Of a stretch of DNA of 64,000 nucleotides, positions 1-11,957 are shown piece after piece (within the stretch, counting starts at the first letter, position 1; each line of letters opens with the position of its first letter). The notes under the pieces are model-generated. The model saw only the letters and a program-made list of their open reading frames with translations, was not told where the DNA came from and did no database searches. The position numbers and the translations under genes are program-made. The DNA comes from Lineus longissimus (lineage: Eukaryota; Nemertea; Pilidiophora; Heteronemertea; Lineidae): positions 2,356,001-2,420,000 of the forward strand of contig NC_088316.1 in NCBI RefSeq assembly GCF_910592395.1, in the 5' to 3' direction.

Positions 1-1754
1 ACCATGAATGATTAGATGTCAAGAATATGAGCGGAGCCCTGTAAGTTACGACGCATCCATGATAGCGGTTTGCATTCATGTTTGCGCCGCTTCATATTAG
101 AGTATAGAAATCTATTGTCAGTTTGAACTGCAAGTTATACACAAGTCAAAGGACTTGTTCGATTGATATTTATAAGATTAAGGCGGTATCAGTAGGCCTA
201 CATGAAAGAGAACCCGACATTTGGGACAATGTCTCAACTGGAGTGCTCCCTTGCACGGCCCAAGCAAGCGTGCCTTAGGTCTTCGGGGTAAAAATGCCAT
301 GGCGGAGCGGTTTGAAATATGCTGTGTTTAGCTTGACAGTTATGCGCCACGGTATGTATTTGTAGTTATTCCGCTAAAAAAATCAAGGGGTCAGGAATTG
401 AAACGCCCTGTCTGCTGATTATCTACTTGAAACATCTGGTGAAACAAATCGAAAAAGGAAAACCAAATCGAAAAACAGCATCGTATTTTGTCGTTACAAA
501 CCTTTGGCATGTCAGGCAATATTCATTGATTTTGATTGACGCTGTCTTAACCATTGGTTAGGTTAGGTATATATTTTCGACAATTATGAATCAATGCTTA
601 TATTCTTTACGGGGAGATAATGATATATCGTTTTATGAAACTTTGAGCGTCCGCCGAATGCATTAACCGTGTCATCCTTTAACAAGTCACACAATGCGCG
701 GCAACAATGGCAGAACGGGTAGCACGCGCCAAACGTTTTCTTCACAAGATCTCATAAAAAGCGAAATCTTGACAATCAGACGGATGTCTGCAGACATGGG
801 TGGTAAGAAAAGGAGAACCATAAATACACCGATTGGCACTTGGTATGAAAAGGTGGTGTCTTCATTTAACAGATAATACGATAAAGAGCATGAAGGTACA
901 CTGACCTGCCGAAATTTATTATTTCGTTACCTTGTTACCATTGCTGTATATTTCGTGTACATAGTGTTGAAACGAAGGCAAACTGAATATGACCACTCAC
1001 ATTGTACGTATGTAATAAGGATACCCATGCTTTGTCACCCATCTTGAAGCTGACGGGTGTCACATATACTTTCCCGAGTAAGGCCGAAGCTGAGCACTCG
1101 GGAATGTTCGTGATGTGCATTTGCATCTTCTGATCTGACGTACTTACCATCTATATCTGTAACCTTATTTGTACATATGGAAGAAATTGCGACCCAGTAT
1201 TTATTGTAATGTCAATGAAGTTGCACATCAGGCGGTCCTATTCCAAGCGTTGACAGTTTTCTTTGACGACCTTGAATGGTATCTTTTCGCAATTGTAACT
1301 TTCAGGACTGACATTTTGTCCGTCCTTGGAAACAGGAATATTCAGTTTGCGCTCAGAAGGACATCATATGGGTAACAAACTGAATTCGTAAAGAAACACC
1401 GTAGAAAGTTCAACTATGACAAATATTATGCTTCACAACCATACTGGGCTCATTATAAATGGCAGAACAGCGAAATACCAGAACAGCCAAAACGCCTCCT
1501 CACTTGGCCATACTGTCTACTAACTGTGCTTCTTGCAACCAAAATATACTGGGCTCATTATAAATTGCAGAACAGCGAAATTCAAGAACAGCCAACACAA
1601 CTCCTCACTATATAACCCCTTGAATCAGAATGTACATTAGTTTCTCTTCTTTCGTTCTTCTTTTTGGTAGATTTTCAAAAACGGTTATCTTTGTGGTTAA
1701 ACATGATTATCATTCCACCAATCATTTACGCGATGTGTTTCTTTCTCATTTCAG
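1..1754. other. Presumed FGF intron 1 / upstream flank, no gene seen
   Basis: No convincing exon was found here on either strand. The FGF exon at 1755 begins in phase 1 after an AG acceptor, so a preceding exon must exist, but I could not find FGF exon 1 (the stretch with the usual 'PDG' motif before a phase-1 donor) in these bases. It probably lies further left. A short sequence starting 'actgggctcattataaat' near 1442 recurs near 1546, about 104 bp later, a small imperfect tandem duplication. Confidence 0.5.
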
Positions 1755-1864
1755 GTATAGTACAGTTCATAGGATTAGCAACGGCTATAGGGCTAGTGCG
1801 AATCAAAGGCGAAGTCAGCAAAAACTACCTCTGTATGAATAAAAAGGGAATATTATATGGCCAT
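1755..1864 (+). CDS. FGF family growth factor, middle core exon
   Basis: This 110 nt exon is bounded by 'ctcatttcag' before and 'gtgagt' after. It encodes about 36 residues of the beta-trefoil core, ending LCMNKKGILYGH, which matches the FGF1/FGF2 region IKG...YLAM...G.LYGS. It starts in phase 1 and ends in phase 0, the same phases as the 104 bp middle exon of vertebrate FGF genes, which supports true homology. It joins in frame to the exon at 10401. The open frame running past the donor into the pentanucleotide repeat is not coding. FGFs are secreted ligands that activate FGF receptor kinases with heparan sulfate. The encoded 'VRIKG' strand and the junction at LYGH are the clearest identifiers. 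Confidence 0.9.
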
Positions 1865-1951
1865 GTGAGTATCTTTCTCGTTTTGTCAACCAATTGGTTA
1901 ATCACACTATATAATAGGGACGTTTACACGCAACGTAAGCATGTACATCGA

Positions 1952-2070
1952 ACCAGACCAGACCAGACCAGACCAGACCAGACCAGACCAGACCAGACCA
2001 GACCAGACCAGACCAGACCAGACCAGACCAGACCAGACCAGACCAGACCAGACCAGACCAGACCAGACCA
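1952..2070 (+). repeat. Perfect (ACCAG)n pentanucleotide array
   Basis: About 24 uninterrupted copies of ACCAG (GGTCT-type on the other strand) begin 88 bp after the FGF exon 2 donor. No internal interruption is visible, which implies recent expansion or ongoing slippage. Five is not a multiple of three, and the frames running through it are artefacts of the repeat. Confidence 0.95.
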
Positions 2071-4980
2071 CATCCGTGAGCGTTTACACTCTTTAAACTA
2101 AGCTTTCTCATTACATACCACTCATTCTGTCTTCACTCATGAATATGAGCCTGGTGCAGGAAGACGCATGAGGAAAAAGTGACGAAAGCCTTAACAATAA
2201 AGGTTACCATTATTTTGGGGGTCAAGTGACGCGTTGGAAGACCGATTAATGACATATTGCGTTCTTTCCTATCAGATTCCCCACATTTTCAGACGAGAGG
2301 AATTCGTGGGTACAAATATTATAACATTCCGTAAAAGCTGGGCTTGATCTAGTACATGGTCCTTAGCATTATAGGCCAGGCTGAGCAATATTTTAGTTTA
2401 ACACCCAATACCAACACCTGAAGAACTCTTAGTCACTGTGGATTCCAATGTTGGCTCTTTTAAAGCGGGGTCCAACTTTGCGATTTGTCTTGGAATCTGC
2501 CTTCTGAGTTGTTCAACTTCAAAATATGTGGTTGGCTCAGAATAGTAGTCAAAGTCCTGTTAACTAACTTGCTTCTATACTGTTGTAAAAGATCGTTCAA
2601 GGCCGCAGGTCCACTACTGGTATTTAGGCTGAGGCTGTCTGAGCAACTCACTGTCTGTCTCGCGACAAACTAAAACTTTCCATCGTGTGGCCTCAGTGAG
2701 GACACATATGTGGATATAAGACGCAGTCTGACCTAAAACACTCCTATATGAACGCATTCCCAGTGTATTTGCCTTAAACCGACATAATATTGATATGTAA
2801 TTTAGTACAATCGTCGTGCGGTCCCTTGAGGATCTCTCCAATGCTGAACTAATTGGCATATTTAGGTAAAACACTACAGGGCTTTTCGGCGGGAAACAAA
2901 CTTGGACATGGTGCCTTGATCAATTGTCAAACACCATGCGACGAAGTTTCATAAGATTTGAGACAATCTTACTTCCTCATGAGTTTATGTAGAAAGGTTT
3001 TCTCTATCGACTAACTATGGCTGAATAGCTTATTCAAATGATGGCCTTGGTTACGTCGTGGACGGTGATGAAGTCAAGTTCGTTCAGGGGCGAATTCTTT
3101 GCTTTTCGCCCCATGCTCTACACTGGCGCTGAAAATACTACTCCCCCACAAGAGGTAATAACTTTCCCATTGTTGACGACTTTTACTTCCACTACTAATT
3201 TGACGTGAGTCATGACTAATATGTTGTCTTATTGCATAACATCATTCGAATTGTCCTATGGGACGGTTTCTGTCCCCAGATGGTAATTTGGTGGTATTAT
3301 TTTAGTGCCAGCGATGATCGAATCAAGCGAAAGTAGCGGAAACTAGCAAAAAAGCGTCCCTTTAAATTAGCTGAATACTTTTTAATCGGAGGCGATCACT
3401 GTCCCCATATTTTAAGGCAGTTTTCTCTATTTAGACAACAACCTTGGCTAATGACAGGTATTGAACGTCATATTAGCTTGGTTACCCCCGGATGATTTTT
3501 TGAGGAAACGAATCGGACTTATTTGCAAGCGTTTGCAATAACTTTTCAGTCCGATGGTGCGGTGTATGCTAGCTCGAGATCTGTCGGTAATCAATCAATT
3601 GTTTTGTGGAAGGGACTTTTGACGCCCGTTAGTCATTATTGGGGTTGTTGGTGTCCTTTATGTTTTCAAATTGAAAGTAAGCACATATTCTGCGCGATCT
3701 TGACATACAAACTCTGGGCCATTTTTTCGTGACCAGGCAGCCAAGGCAGTCGCCCTGCCTCGAGACCCACCGCAGTCCCGGGAGAAAGTTTACATAACTC
3801 CCCGTCCAAATCTGTAGACACCTTAAAATATTCCCCCAAAAGTGTGAGAATCGATGCGATTAGGGAGGCAAAGTTGGCAGCGAAAATAAAGGCCAATTTA
3901 AGGATGACAAGGGAGCTAAATGGGTACACGGGCGAGGGTATCAGATCAAAGGTGGACCATGGTGGAGCAATTTGGTCTAGTTAATTCATCGTTACGATAA
4001 GGGGTGTCAACAGAGCGCTAGGAACACTCTCACATCGGTACAATTGCGAGCAAGAATAGACAGTCCATAATTAGTTTGTGGAATCCTGTGATTTGCTTCG
4101 GCGCGGTGGGACGGATTCTGGTTGTCATTCATGGCCGATGCCAAGCTTGACAGTTTGTGATTTGACCGCTTACAAATTTTGTGGGAACGGAGAAGGCACG
4201 ATTACGGCGGCGATTGACCTAAGCGTGGCACTGTTTGCTTTGTGGGGCCCCTTTGTTAGGGGTCCGGGGAGTTTGCGGACCCTGGACAACCAAGCTATGC
4301 GGCCAATGATGAATATCAATGAGGCTATTGCGGCGTTGATTTTCATTGCTTTTCCTTAGAAAGATTTGCCAAAGTATCGTGAAAAACTGGTTTTGACCAA
4401 GTATGATGTGAATATAAAGTACCACAGATTCCCATCACTTTATCTTCCTGGGCACCTAAATCCCACGCCAAAGTTGTCCCCTAAAGAAGATTTTCTTGAA
4501 GAACGCCGGCGATAGCTTGTGATTGTAATTGTTGGAATGTCAAAAAGCCACAAGTAAGCGCCTGTACTTCTATTTCATCGTTGTGGTTCTAGTTTCATCT
4601 GAGTTCGTGATTTGCATACCATCATTGTCGGTCCAATATCATCTAAACTATCCTTTCTTCACCAAAACCGGCCTATAACCTATTCATTCCCATCACCGAA
4701 TTCCCGTGCCGAAATCGCCCTGCTGATATTGCCTTGCTGACGAAACATGGTTAGCTATCAGACATTCGCAGCCTTGCTAGCTTTATTGCGATTACCAATG
4801 AATAATACCCAGGAGAATGCCCTCCAAGATAAACAGACACGGAATCTGAGCTATCTGAAATCGTCTGCCGGTCGGCAATGAAACAATTCAGCCATAATGT
4901 ATATTTGGTACATTTCTTGCATTTCTCCTTCATCGTAAAGGCAACTCGGCTCTAATCGGACGGCATGATTGGAGAGCTAG

Positions 4981-5016
4981 TTTGTTTTTGTTGTTGTTGT
5001 TGTTGTTGTTGTTGTC
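4981..5016 (+). repeat. (TTG)n microsatellite
   Basis: A short, nearly pure TTG trinucleotide run inside FGF intron 2. Its reverse strand would read CAA repeats. No gene is associated with it. Confidence 0.9.
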
Positions 5017-6169
5017 GAGATGTTATAAAGTTGTCGCGCCGGTCCTTCAACGTACATGTATAGCGCGCTGCTGCAATACCCTGCGTTGCATCACAATTTC
5101 ACCTCAGTTGAAATTGCAGCCGCCTTTTTCTGAGCCTCCGGTTTGTTATAACCTTAACTCAACACAACACAAACTTGCAACTGTGAATGAAGCAGGCAGT
5201 GGTAATTCTTGTTCAAGTGATTCTGACTTAAAATTGGCCAGCTGAAGTAGGATATTGGTAAGAATACACCTTCCGTCTATACTTACTTTGATAAACAGAT
5301 CTCGTAAGAAATCGTTTGGATTGCAAATTAGCCCATTAAACCGACCCAGAGTTCTGATCGTCTTACATCAGTTCCGAAGGAGGATTAAGGGCCTTCATCG
5401 TCTGGATCTGAGTCGTGGCGATCGTGCCAGACTCAAGGTTGCTGAGTTCTGGCTTCAACAGTTTCGTTGAAGTGAAATCACCATCTTGCCCCTGAGACTC
5501 CCTGAGGATGGATGACCCAAAAAGGATGACCCAAAATCGTTTCTGGTTTGAAAATAAATTACCACATGCTCAGTGCATTGCCTAACCTCGTTTCTAAAGA
5601 CCTGAAGATCAATGATTGAGTGGCTTTACACAGGCGTACTAATTCATGGTTCAAGGTTGATTTTTTTTTTCGTGGATCAGTCCTGTGTGTTCGGTCGTTC
5701 TGCTAATTATAATAAGCCTCTTCCCGACGATCACTTCCTCATAGTTTTCCACCTCGAGTTCCTGTGTACTCAATATAATATCTGATCATCCTGAAATAAT
5801 ACTCTAGGAAACTAAGCCTATGGCAGGAATTCATGTATATACACTACTGTCTTTAGCCTGAAGGAACGAATAACCAGTCTAAAATACTATGTCAAGGAAA
5901 AAACATTGTTTATCTAGGGCCGGTGCGCCGGTACAGTATGTAAAATCGTTTTGCGATATAGACCAATCGAGAAAATGAGCGCCTTTTATTCATCGACGTC
6001 TGCATCGGTGGCGGTTGGGGCGATATAAAAAATGGAAGAGGGACGGAACAGTAATAAACGAGGAACATGCAAAATTCAAGTGTTTGATTAAAATTCTCAC
6101 TGGTGGTAATTAGACAACCACTGGAGTTGTCAGCTGAAGACGTCGGACTAATCAGATCCATTGAAAATA

Positions 6170-6262
6170 ATAACCTTAGGGTTTTTCGCCAACACAAATA
6201 TGCACCCCTCGGGAGGTTTTTTGGGGCAAAATGAAAAGTCACCAGAGGTTTTTGGACGCTCA
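6170..6262 (+). repeat. Dispersed TIR repeat, family 1, copy 1
   Basis: This segment contains 'ggtttttcgccaacacaaat' and ends near 'agaggtttttggacgctc'. Related copies occur at 17262-17358 (opposite strand) and 20495-20583. The ends of the better copies are roughly inverted (GAGC...AAAAACCTC against GAGGTTTTT...GCTC), which suggests a non-autonomous DNA transposon. Limits are approximate. Confidence 0.55.
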
Positions 6263-7129
6263 TTAACATTGGAGAACTTGTGATGGCCGAAAAACATCAG
6301 GTCAAAAACCTTTATTGATTTCTAGGGGTGAAATGGGTAATTAGTAAACCTTGATTTGTGGTGACAAAACCTTGACTTAGCATTAGTTTGGGGTGGCGGC
6401 CTAAAGGACCACGCAATCGTGCTGATCGAACAGAGACGGGTAATCACATGCATCATTTATTGTGTGGGCGGGCGCATTACCTTTAGGTGATTAAGCAGTA
6501 TGTACTAATCCACAAAATTAGCACTTATTTGACTTAATTTTTCAGTTCGCTATAATTATCTCCCGACTGGTAAACAATCTACTTTAGGAGAACACGCACT
6601 TTCCTTTTTTCTTAAAGCATGGCTAAAACCGAATGTTGATCGTGCGAAATTCACTGTAAGGGTTAAAAGTGCCATACTTGTAGATATCAGCTGAAGATAC
6701 GAAGGGCTAGCGCACTATGACCAGGTGTTTGTATAAGATACTAGTAACCTCTCATATTTTTACAAACGCTGCCTGATTGTGGGAGCGCGTGTAGGTGGGA
6801 GGAATAACTCAGAATGTAATGATAATATGCGGCCGGTAGATTGGCGCTAATGTTGCATTATGTTACTGCCACGAATAGCTCCCGGAAGGAACTCGGCATC
6901 TTAAACGTTACTTGCAATACATTGATCTACAGTTCCTAATCAACACTTCTCTCAGTCTATTATTATCATTGGGCGTCAACTCGCTTTTTTCACTCAGAAA
7001 AATACTTGTGTAACGACGACTGTCGGAAAGTAATGCAAAACATTCAGAATATCCGAGATTAAGATTAGAAAAAATCGGCAGGTTCGCCAAAACTCGCACC
7101 AGTATGTTAATGAAGATGTTGTGGCGTCA

Positions 7130-7258
7130 TTAAAATCATCATCACTTTCATCATTATCATCTTCATCATCATCATCTTTATCTTCAACATCATCATGATC
7201 ATCATAACCATTTTCATCGTCGTCACCGTCGTCGTCCTCGTCATCCTCGTCGTCATCT
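7130..7258 (+). repeat. (ATC/GTC)n trinucleotide-rich block
   Basis: An impure ATC/TTC block grades into GTC/CTC triplets. It is low-complexity microsatellite DNA in FGF intron 2. The open frames through it are compositional. Confidence 0.9.
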
Positions 7259-10200
7259 GAGTTTTACAATTAGTGTTGTTGGGTTTGGTCTAATAATATA
7301 AGAAAAATGGTTTAGATTCGGCGATATATTTCAAGAAGCCTAATGTTGCCTGCTCAGATTAAACGAGGCATTCAGTGCATTTTCGCATCTCCAAAATGAT
7401 TGTTACTTTCGGAATGGTTTAACAAAGGTTCGTTTAAAATCGATTGTGCTATCATGTCAAATACATTTATATCAATATCATAGCTGACTACATGTATATC
7501 TTGGATTGGATGACCGACATGTTTGTCAGTAGATATTCATAAGCGAGCCTTATCCTTTTTGTTGGTAGCCAATATCTTTAAGTTAGGCAGTACATGTATA
7601 ATATAAGGTTGGCAGTAATCAATGCGCATTGGTCTGCCTTCTCCACTGAAATATCATAAATAAGTTTGCCATACCCTTAGGACAAAGCGTAGGGCACGGT
7701 CTTTCATAGACAGTGCATCCCTTTTAGACTCGTCTTTCCGGTGTGGTGACCTTCTTTCTTTGACAGTCTTAGAGCATCTGTACACGCCAATACTTCAAGG
7801 AGTGCTTGCGAGGGTGAACCGACCTGAATGACAAAGAATTCCTAGTCGTTTAGGTATAATAGGCATATTATAGGCCCGTCTCAAAATATGTATATGTATG
7901 CAAGGAATACAATGGTCTAGCGAGGCACGGTAAGCTTAAGGTACATATCTCATGAACCACAGGACATACTTGTCTATTCCCTGTTAGTCACTCTGAAAAG
8001 CAAGGCATCGACTCAATTACATCTCAACCTTTCTAACATATATCGACCACTTTCACTATCATTAAAAAAGAATCTTAAAGTATATACTATGTGAATTTTA
8101 ATGTGCATGTATTTTTATAAATACATTTGATAAAACGTTTAATAAAATTTGATGGCCGGGGAGGGACGGTACTTTCACCCGGGTTAATCAATTCATTTGG
8201 AATGTCGGGCAATGCAGTTTCGAGCCATTGGCAGTGGCCACTCAGTTGACCATGGCCAAAATGTGTTTATCCTACAAGCCACATTTAAGATTATTCTACT
8301 TCAAAGAAAATAGCATAATTTCAGTTCAACTGCCATTTGGATTCTGGCCTTTTGAAGTCGACCAACAGCATTTAAATTTATCAGTCCCTTTTCGAATTTT
8401 GATATCAGATATTTACATTTCCTTTGCACGGTCAACAATTTTTTTCTTCCATTTTACTGAATTCCTCTCTGATATTTGTCTTAATTCACCACCAAAGGTC
8501 ATCAGCACCGCTTGCACTCTTCGGCAGTTCATTCATGATTTCTAAACCCTCATTGCGCATGAGTGATGGTTGTTGACTGTCATCTGCCAGTTGTTTGCGT
8601 GTGACATCTTTGTTTAGATGACTAAATGCCAGGCCCTTGGGAGACAGGCTTAGTTAGCTTAGGCCTGTATTAGACCTTTAAATATCTCAGGTCAAAACAT
8701 GGACAAGGACACCAATGAGTTGAAGGAGTCAACTTGGACTAAGTTTTTAATTGTGCAGGCAAGCCTGCATGTATGTGAAATGGGATATAATTTTTCTTGA
8801 TTATCTTTCGTTAAAAAATGTTTTCTGACACTTGAGTTACTTGAACATTACATAGTCCTGCACTCTCTGCATGAATTGATATGTATGAATGACTGTCTGC
8901 GATATTTGTCACGTGGCCACCATCCAAGTACATCATGGAACAGGAATAAAAGGCGCATGGACTTCGTTTAGATTTCTCAATGAAAAGCTGAACATTTCTG
9001 AATGGGCGCTCTGGGCTAAGTCCTATGCATCCGCCGGTTTATGACGGCTTGGCCATAGACACTGCAAAGCACTGAGGAGCGCCACAGAATAGCCTGAAAA
9101 AGTTATGAATGAAAGTTTGGCTGAAATACAATAGCTTTATTAGGCCCGATTTTCATTGTATGTTTATTCGCCAGTCCACAAAGGGCTGGCGCTTCCTGAA
9201 TAATGCTGTATGTACTGTTCAAAGGCCTATGATATATACCTGTATTAATAGCACACATATTTGTGTCGGAGTTATGAATGAATTAAGGAAGTGTCTAAAT
9301 AAGAGCTTAACAAGTTCACATTTCTCATACGTCATGACGGATTCCTTTAAAATGGCCAAATCATGATTTCAACGCTTTTAAATGTCAACGACAAATAATG
9401 ATTTAAGAAGCGCGGGTGACAAGCATGGCCTGTGATATCACTTTGTAAACCTTCTGTCCAACAGGAGATTTAATTTTCAAAGTTTGCTATGCCCTTTCCA
9501 CACGGATCAGTATAGGTTTAGCTGGAAAACGGGACATGGTATGTAAGGGAAATACGGCTTCAATGAATCGCCGAAAGGGCTGTTGACAAAAAATCCAGTC
9601 TTCGACAAAACAACAACACAAGATGGGTATAATTACTATATAATGCAAGGACTGTTAGAACGCCTTTTCTAAATTTCCGCGCTTCGCCAATCTGCGAAAC
9701 AATGTCACCAACGAAATACAAACTCTGAAGTCCGAGCCTAACACACACCGATTTCCAAGTGAAAAAGGTCCGCACAGTCTATAGATATTCATTCGCTATC
9801 GCAAAACTTCAAACTTAGCGCAACACAAGCCAAAACATCCTTTCAGTGAACTCGTCGCCGACAGGCTCACACAGTCATTTAGAATCTTCAATAATTTTAC
9901 TCGATTGTAACACAGTCTATTTGACCGGCTGCACCTGCATCAATCCGTACTAAAGTGCGTCATTTTCAGGAAGCTTAAAACAGCAATTGATTCAAGTTAC
10001 GGGTAAACCTGTGCCCCAGGATGCTCGTATCGCCATTAAAAATATCTTCTTGGTTTTACAGGATAGTTACAAATTGCAGGTGCCATATTGAGCTAGCAGA
10101 AAATTTCCGCGGAATGTAATGAACCGAACCGCCGCAAGGCTCGATTTATCGTTAATGCTCTCTACACGATTGCATGATAGGTAGAGAGACCCCTATTTGC

Positions 10201-10400
10201 GACTTCGTGTGGCTTAACATGAGCTAACTGGCATATGCCTATAGTCTCTTTTAAAAGAAACTATCTCAAGTCAGTCCGCTATTCTAATAATCGAGAAAAC
10301 GAGCCTCGCGGCGACTGGGTTCCACTGAGATTAATGCTGACGGAATTTGTAAGGTGTTTTATTGATGTAATTAACCCGCGTTTCTGCTTTCTCTTTTCAG

Positions 10401-11957
10401 CCGAATATGACGGATGAATGTGTATTCCAGGAGCACCAGGAGGATAATCATTACAATTACTACTCCAGCCATAAATACAGTAAAAAGAGCGACCGACGGA
10501 GAGGAAGACGGAAAAAGAAAGGAACGAAATTCTGGTTCGTGGCGCTGAATAAAAACGGGACATCTCGGCCGGCTCATCGGAGTCGTATGGACCAGATGTT
10601 TACAAAATTCCTATTAAATAGATGCAAAAAGATTGTTGTGTCTGAACCGGATGGACCTTTTGATATCACTAAGTTCACATGGCCGCCGTCAGGTGGAACT
10701 TTTGAAGGGAAGATTGGGGGAGGGTTAGATACTGAAAAGGATATCGAAGAGGAGGAAACGGAACAAGGGAAAAAGGGGAAGGGGAAAAAGGGACGCTGTA
10801 AGGGGAAAAGGAAGGGGAAGAAATGTGGCAGGGGGAAAAAAGATAAGGATAAGAAGGAAGGGGATACTGAAGAAAAGGAGGGCAAAGAGAAGAAAGACGA
10901 CAAGGAACGAAAGAAAGATAAAAGTAAGAATGAGAACGAAACGAGTTGTAAACGAAGATGGCGGAATAGAAAGAATCGCAAGGATTACGTGGATGAAGAG
11001 ACGGCGGTAAAGCGGCGAAAACGCTGCAAGGACAGGTTAAGAATTCAGCGCTTGAAAGATCGACAGGCGAAAAAGGAGGCGAAAGAAGCGAAGAAAAGAG
11101 CGGAGATACCTGTGGCTCCTGTCATTGTGACGACGGCCAGTGTAGAAGTGAAAGTGGTGACGACTCCTAAACCGGTAACGACGACGAGCACAACGACCAC
11201 AATGAGTACGACGACCACAACGAGCACGACGACAACAACGAGTGTGGCAGAGTCATTACCACCAGCGACAGAATCTGATCTCAAATTGCAATCTAATCGC
11301 TTCAGTGCAGCCAATGGTGCCGCCACAGACTTCAGAAGCGTGTTTGAAAATTTGATTAAGGTGATACAGATAAACAATAAGGAGATGTTGTCGAATTTCT
11401 CCAGTGTGAACGGCGGTTTGGCTTCCATGCTTCGCTCGGGCCGGCATAGTGGCCAACAGGGTGGGTCTGGATCCACCGTCAGTGGTGCTTCTTTAGGCGT
11501 GGAACATAAACACAGACATCATCATGGTGACGATGGGCGCAGCCGGCACGAGCGTGCGCTCTCGGACTCGCGAGAGGGAGCCGAGACTCTCTCGGACTCA
11601 AAAAGTGATCTGAAAATGATGGATACACAGTCATCTGAAACGGGTTTTAAAACAGATCTGGTGAGTGATTCAATGGACGCCGAATCTAAACAACTTGTTA
11701 CCTCACGGGCATCGCCTGCCAAGAAGGCAGAATCGTCGCAATTCGACCTTTTGCTGAAGGTGTTGAAGGAATTGGAAAGCCAAAATGGCCGAAACAGACC
11801 CGATGGGTCAAAAGACAATTCTGATAGTGATAATTTTAGAACAGGTGTTCTGATTGTAGGGAATGGACCCCGGACGCCATCTTGGCGGCAAAGACTCCGA
11901 AGGAAACATCGGAACAAATCAGACAGTGATATAGACGCTAAACATTTGAATATCTGA
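10401..11957 (+). CDS. FGF1/2-like growth factor, terminal exon with giant basic tail
   Basis: The exon follows 'ctttctcttttcag' and encodes 518 residues to the TGA at 11955. Numbered from its first Met (10407), residues 3-28 (TDEC.F.E...NHYNYYSSHKY) and 42-70 (FWFVALNKNGTSRP...FTKFL) form the last third of the FGF beta-trefoil, closest in wording to FGF2 'TDECFF' and FGF1 'EENHYNTY'. A basic insertion (DRRRGRRKKKG, about 29-39) interrupts the strand pair just before WFVAL. Beyond residue 75 comes a tail unknown in FGF1/2: Lys/Glu/Arg-rich to about 225, a Thr run at about 251-280, then a Ser/Asp/His-rich end. NGT and NET glycosylation sequons and many dibasic sites are present. Most FGFs are 150-250 residues, so this one is very long. 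FGF identity is firm. The tail's function is unknown; heparan sulfate or matrix binding, or proteolytic removal, are inferences. Confidence 0.92.
   Translation, partial: PNMTDECVFQEHQEDNHYNYYSSHKYSKKSDRRRGRRKKKGTKFWFVALNKNGTSRPAHRSRMDQMFTKFLLNRCKKIVVSEPDGPFDITKFTWPPSGGTFEGKIGGGLDTEKDIEEEETEQGKKGKGKKGRCKGKRKGKKCGRGKKDKDKKEGDTEEKEGKEKKDDKERKKDKSKNENETSCKRRWRNRKNRKDYVDEETAVKRRKRCKDRLRIQRLKDRQAKKEAKEAKKRAEIPVAPVIVTTASVEVKVVTTPKPVTTTSTTTTMSTTTTTSTTTTTSVAESLPPATESDLKLQSNRFSAANGAATDFRSVFENLIKVIQINNKEMLSNFSSVNGGLASMLRSGRHSGQQGGSGSTVSGASLGVEHKHRHHHGDDGRSRHERALSDSREGAETLSDSKSDLKMMDTQSSETGFKTDLVSDSMDAESKQLVTSRASPAKKAESSQFDLLLKVLKELESQNGRNRPDGSKDNSDSDNFRTGVLIVGNGPRTPSWRQRLRRKHRNKSDSDIDAKHLNI

Larger units (their letters stand above)
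1865..10400 (+). other. FGF intron 2 (8.5 kb)
   Basis: The intron runs from the GTGAGT donor after exon 2 to the polypyrimidine tract and CAG before 10401. It holds a perfect pentanucleotide array at 1952-2070, a TTG run at 4981-5016, an ATC-rich trinucleotide block at 7130-7258 and one copy of a dispersed TIR repeat at 6170-6262. Otherwise I see only scattered short frames and no supported gene. Introns this size in developmental ligand genes often hold enhancers, but nothing here proves one. Confidence 0.8.

Noticed and set aside
1664-2101. 145-codon frame running through the FGF exon into the ACCAG array
   Set aside because: Only 1755-1864 is exon. The clear GTGAGT donor and FGF homology end there, and the RPDQT repeat beyond is microsatellite translation.
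1902-2111. - strand frame of repeated GLVWS
   Set aside because: It is a simple translation of the pentanucleotide repeat.
10574-10981. - strand Phe/Leu/Ser-rich frame opposite the FGF tail
   Set aside because: It is the antisense shadow of a Lys-rich coding region; no homology or splice context.
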